From positions 1-6,310 of the forward strand of contig PLZT01000105.1 of the NCBI GenBank assembly GCA_003152255.1: a stretch of 6,310 nt of DNA. The letters are read 5' to 3'. Positions 4,802 to 6,310 of the stretch are shown piece after piece. Origin of the DNA: Methylocystaceae bacterium. GTDB lineage: Bacteria; Pseudomonadota; Alphaproteobacteria; Rhizobiales; Beijerinckiaceae. Below the pieces are notes generated by a model. The model was not told the DNA's origin and ran no database searches. It was given only the letters and a program-made list of their open reading frames with translations. A program made the translations under genes and the position numbers. Each line of letters opens with the position of its first letter. Within the stretch, counting starts at the first letter, position 1.

Positions 4802-4865
4802 TGCAACGTCAACGAATTCCTCGGCCTCGGCCGACAATGAAGCCCGCCTTTCAAGGCGGGTTTTT
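4802..4865 (+). ncRNA. Candidate small antisense RNA (copy-control type) opposite the winged-helix leader
   Basis: Between the promoter and the terminator lie about 64 bases with no open frame. They fold as a short single-stranded 5' part, a hairpin TCGGCC-TC-GGCCGA at 4821-4834, a short linker, and the terminator hairpin with its U-tail. The gene opposes the region upstream of the minus-strand winged-helix gene, so its RNA would pair with that gene's leader if the mRNA starts beyond about 4866. Size, orientation, -35 box and 3' terminator match the antisense RNAs (ctRNA) located between repB and repC on repABC plasmids. The ProQ/FinO gene next door is of a family that binds terminator hairpins with U-tails. 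Expression is not shown by sequence. Confidence 0.55.
4843..4865 (+). terminator. Perfect intrinsic terminator on the plus strand
   Basis: CCCGCCTT at 4843-4850 and AAGGCGGG at 4853-4860 form an 8-bp GC-rich stem (loop effectively 4 bases), followed at once by TTTTT. The minus strand has no T-run after the stem, so the element works in the plus direction only. No plus-strand protein gene lies upstream for about 1 kb, so it implies a non-coding transcript. Confidence 0.85.
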
Positions 4866-5074
4866 GCGTTTCTGGGTCTCGTTTTCTCCAGAAAAGTTGC
4901 AGGACATGCGCGGCGCGAATCTGCGCGCGCATCCGGCCATGCTGCCGAGATTTTGCTGATTCGTCGAGAGTCTTGTGATTTTTCGCCAGAATTTCAGGCG
5001 CGCGCGACTTTCGCGCGATAAACGCAGCGCATAAGATACTGGTACGGAATCCAATCGTGCTCTAACGTAAAGCC
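4866..5074. other. Intergenic region with several palindromes between the antisense RNA and proQ
   Basis: No gene is seen. Inverted repeats: TTTCTGG/CCAGAAA at 4869-4894 (12-base gap), an imperfect palindrome CGCCAGAATTTCAGGCG at 4984-5000, and a perfect CGCGCGA-CTT-TCGCGCG at 5001-5017. A possible proQ promoter is TTTCGC (5009-5014) with TAAGAT (5032-5037), 17 bases apart. The promoter for the minus-strand winged-helix gene should also be here, but I cannot point to it. Position 5045-5060 repeats 16 bases exactly from 53-68. Confidence 0.45.
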
Positions 5075-5593
5075 ATGCCCGAAACACTTCTAAATCAGCA
5101 ATCCCCCGCGCCAAACGGCAAAAAAATGCCCCCCTCAAGAAGGGAGCAATTGCGCGGCCTTAAAGAAGGCTCGAAACAACTCGAGATTTTGAAAGCGCAA
5201 TGGCCTAAGATTTTTGACGACCCCCAAAACATCAGGCCGCTTTCGAGTTCCGTCGCGCCACAAATCGCGGCCGCTCTTGGCTGGATACCCGCCTATACAC
5301 GCGGCGTGCTAGGGGTATGGAAAAATCGCAGCGCCTATTGCCGCGCCGTTCTCTCTCATTCCGTCCGTATCAATCTTGACGGTTCACCGAGCGAGGAAGT
5401 TATCAACGACCGCGACCGCGAACTTGCGAAGGCTCAACTCGACCGGTTTGCGGCACGCAACGCCGCAAACCGCGAACGCGAATTGACAAAAGAAACCGAC
5501 ACAAAGGGAAATCGACAGGTCGGCCTGACAACAGAACTCTCCCAAGAATGGGTCGAAGTCCTCAATTCCGAAACCGCGATTAAAGTTCGTTGA
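5075..5593 (+). CDS. ProQ/FinO-family RNA chaperone
   Basis: A 172-aa RNA-binding protein. The ProQ/FinO domain covers about residues 35-125: LEILKAQWPKIFD, then RPLSSSVAPQIAAALGW, the helix ending in RSAYCRAVL, and RINLDGSPSEEV with a following charged helix. The pattern PL-helix-YxxAVL-RxxLDG is the family signature seen in E. coli ProQ (SWRYLYGV and RVDLDG). A basic N-terminus (KKMPPSRREQLRG) and a charged C-terminal extension of about 45 residues flank the domain. Plasmid members such as FinO stabilise or deliver an antisense RNA to its target mRNA, binding its terminator stem and U-tail. The candidate antisense RNA ends about 210 bases upstream. Start 5075 is the first ATG; its ribosome site is weak. 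The stop overlaps the vapB-like gene tail to tail by 14 bases. Confidence 0.88.
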   Translation: MPETLLNQQSPAPNGKKMPPSRREQLRGLKEGSKQLEILKAQWPKIFDDPQNIRPLSSSVAPQIAAALGWIPAYTRGVLGVWKNRSAYCRAVLSHSVRINLDGSPSEEVINDRDRELAKAQLDRFAARNAANRERELTKETDTKGNRQVGLTTELSQEWVEVLNSETAIKVR

Positions 5594-5945
5594 GGTCGTC
5601 CATGATTTCGCGCGGACTGTGGGGGTCAAGGATCGGCATAGATGCGATTTCCGTGACAATTCGATCGACGCTCGCCTTTCGCGCCGCAACGGCGGCGAGG
5701 GACTGGTCGCGCCGCCTCTGCGGCTCCACCGCCACGCCGGTAGCGCGCGCACGCGCTTCAAGGGCTTGCCGTATGGCGTCCTCGAAAGAAACGCGCTGCC
5801 CAGCGGCAAGCCGCTGGGCGAGGTCTTCGGTTTCTTGAGAGAGATTGATAATGCGGATCGATTTCGCACAAACCGCCGTGAAAGCCCATAAAACCGTGGC
5901 TTTCCGCCAGAAAATCGATTGAAACGTTCCGCGCGATGATACCAT
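5580..5945 (-). CDS. vapB: VapB-type antitoxin, orphan, with a doubtful N-terminus
   Basis: The conserved part, from about residue 29 of this frame, is a VapB (PSK-like) antitoxin: SIRIINLSQETEDLAQRLA, then VSFEDAIRQALEARA, a charged linker, and the ending ASMPILDPHSPREIMDDLNEL. VapB proteins repress their operon and block a PIN-domain RNase, VapC, normally encoded immediately downstream. No VapC is here: the ProQ gene comes in from the opposite strand and overlaps the last 14 bases. Family members usually start just before SIRIINL. In this frame no ATG, GTG, TTG or CTG occurs there; the only start is ATG at 5945, inside a TGATACCATT site and without a ribosome site. It adds 27 atypical residues (with WRKATVLWAFTAVCAK). 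The gene may be a remnant that lost its own start, or a fusion to a new leader. Confidence 0.7.
   Translation of the reverse strand: MVSSRGTFQSIFWRKATVLWAFTAVCAKSIRIINLSQETEDLAQRLAAGQRVSFEDAIRQALEARARATGVAVEPQRRRDQSLAAVAARKASVDRIVTEIASMPILDPHSPREIMDDLNEL
5798..5819. repeat. Perfect 10-2-10 palindrome inside the vapB-like gene
   Basis: GCCCAGCGGC at 5798-5807 and GCCGCTGGGC at 5810-5819 are exact inverse copies around AA. It lies in the codons for RLAAGQR, an exposed turn in the antitoxin. A 10-bp GC-rich stem with a 2-base gap would form a strong hairpin in either transcript. Confidence 0.8.
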
Positions 5946-5973
5946 TAGACAATGATACCATTACAACGGTATG
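5935..5973. repeat. Tandem TGATACCATT sites at the vapB start
   Basis: Exact copies lie at 5937-5946 and 5953-5962, 16 bases apart, and a degenerate inverted copy (AACGGTAT) at 5965-5972. They match the sites around the parA operon. The only in-frame ATG of the vapB-like gene (5945-5943) is inside the first copy. The miniature transposable element begins 8 bases further on. Read as an operator or a second part of a partition site. Confidence 0.7.
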
Positions 5974-5980
5974 CCCCTTT

Positions 5981-6240
5981 GGCCAGAACTAACGAAAGTG
6001 CCTTCTGGTACACATAAGGAAATTATGGCGACGGGTCAGTGAGATAGCGAAAAACAGATGTTTCCCGACGCCCGTCGATTGTTGTCCTGAAGGGCCGAAA
6101 ACGGGCCGATTCCATGTGCGATAAACACTGTCGGAATGGAAAAGTGTGCGGAAACCATGATGCGATGGTTTTCCGACAGGCTATCCGTTCTCGTTCCGTC
6201 CCCTTATGCGTACCAGAAGGCACTTTCGTTAGTTCCGGCC
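5981..6240. mobile_element. 260-bp Tn3-type miniature inverted-repeat element
   Basis: Terminal inverted repeats of 38 bp lie at 5981-6018 and 6203-6240. Each starts GGCC, contains GAACTAACGAAAGTGCC, and ends CATAAG; 36 of 38 positions agree (mismatches at repeat positions 5 and 32). The element is flanked on both sides by the direct repeat CCTTT (5976-5980, 6241-6245), a 5-bp target duplication. A 38-bp repeat ending in TAAG with a 5-bp duplication is the mark of the Tn3 family, though most of those begin GGGG. The 184-base interior has no transposase. It is structured: CGACGGG/CCCGTCG (6029-6035, 6071-6077), CTGTCGGAA/TTCCGACAG (6128-6136, 6171-6179) and AAACCAT/ATGGTTT (6152-6158, 6165-6171). 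It would move only if a full Tn3-type transposase acts in trans. Confidence 0.88.
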
Positions 6241-6245
6241 CCTTT

Positions 6246-6310
6246 GAAGACGCGCGGGGGGAGCGAAATTCGCGGTAGCGCCATTATGGTGCGGATACCG
6301 ACGAAGCCGG
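6246..6310. other. Right-edge sequence, unassigned
   Basis: Before the insertion this joined directly to the sequence ending at 5980. A near-perfect palindrome GCGCCAT-T-ATGGTGC lies at 6278-6292. ATG at 6286 opens a plus-strand frame to the edge (MVRIPTKP) without a clear ribosome site. Too short to call. Confidence 0.3.

Noticed and set aside
4736..5074. Vegetative origin with DnaA boxes or iterons
   Set aside because: I looked for TTATCCACA-like boxes and for regularly spaced iterons and saw none that are convincing, so no origin is annotated.
1..6310. CRISPR array, tRNA or rRNA genes
   Set aside because: No regularly spaced identical repeats, no tRNA cloverleaf motifs and no rRNA-like stretches were seen.

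Overview
The window reads as a compact piece of plasmid backbone from an alphaproteobacterium, most likely of the Hyphomicrobiales (Rhizobiales). Three things point there: the protein families, the GC-rich coding sequence set against AT-rich regulatory spacers, and a replication-control layout that resembles repABC-type leaders. I cannot name the genus from sequence alone; a methylotroph such as Methylocystis or Methylosinus would fit but is a guess. No rRNA, tRNA or CRISPR array is visible.

Layout. Positions 1-820 (minus strand) hold a parDE-type toxin-antitoxin (TA) pair. The antitoxin is intact, but the ParE-like toxin is out of frame just after its start. Directly upstream lies a truncated IS3-type orfA. 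At 933-1205 is a small unknown gene, followed by a quiet spacer. Positions 1590-2529 (minus) hold a partition operon: a ParA ATPase overlapping a downstream ribbon-helix-helix (RHH) protein. A 180-bp divergent control region full of repeats separates it from an orphan ParD-like antitoxin at 2710-3000 (plus). Positions 3099-3807 (plus) hold a complete higBA-type TA operon with its promoter and operator. Positions 3841-4036, between convergent genes, hold a cluster of short perfect hairpins, four of them with the same GAA loop. Positions 4049-4675 (minus) encode a winged-helix protein that I read as the probable replication initiator or a replication-linked regulator. Its leader carries hairpins and faces, on the plus strand, a candidate antisense RNA of about 64 nt (near-consensus -35, perfect terminator). 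Positions 5075-5593 (plus) encode a ProQ/FinO-family RNA chaperone, and 5580-5945 (minus) an orphan VapB-like antitoxin. Positions 5981-6240 are a 260-bp miniature transposable element with 38-bp Tn3-like inverted repeats and a 5-bp target duplication.

How the parts fit. Partition (ParA plus RHH protein), replication control (winged-helix protein, antisense RNA, perhaps ProQ) and addiction modules lie side by side. The 10-mer TGATACCATT occurs five times at three loci: the parA promoter, the end of the parA-RHH operon and the vapB start. This suggests one DNA-binding protein, probably the RHH partner of ParA, acts at all three as operator and/or centromere. Of four TA loci only higBA looks complete; the others have lost or damaged their toxin gene. 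The strongest leads are the antisense RNA beside the ProQ gene, the dispersed 10-mer sites, the Tn3-like miniature element and the GAA-loop hairpin cluster.
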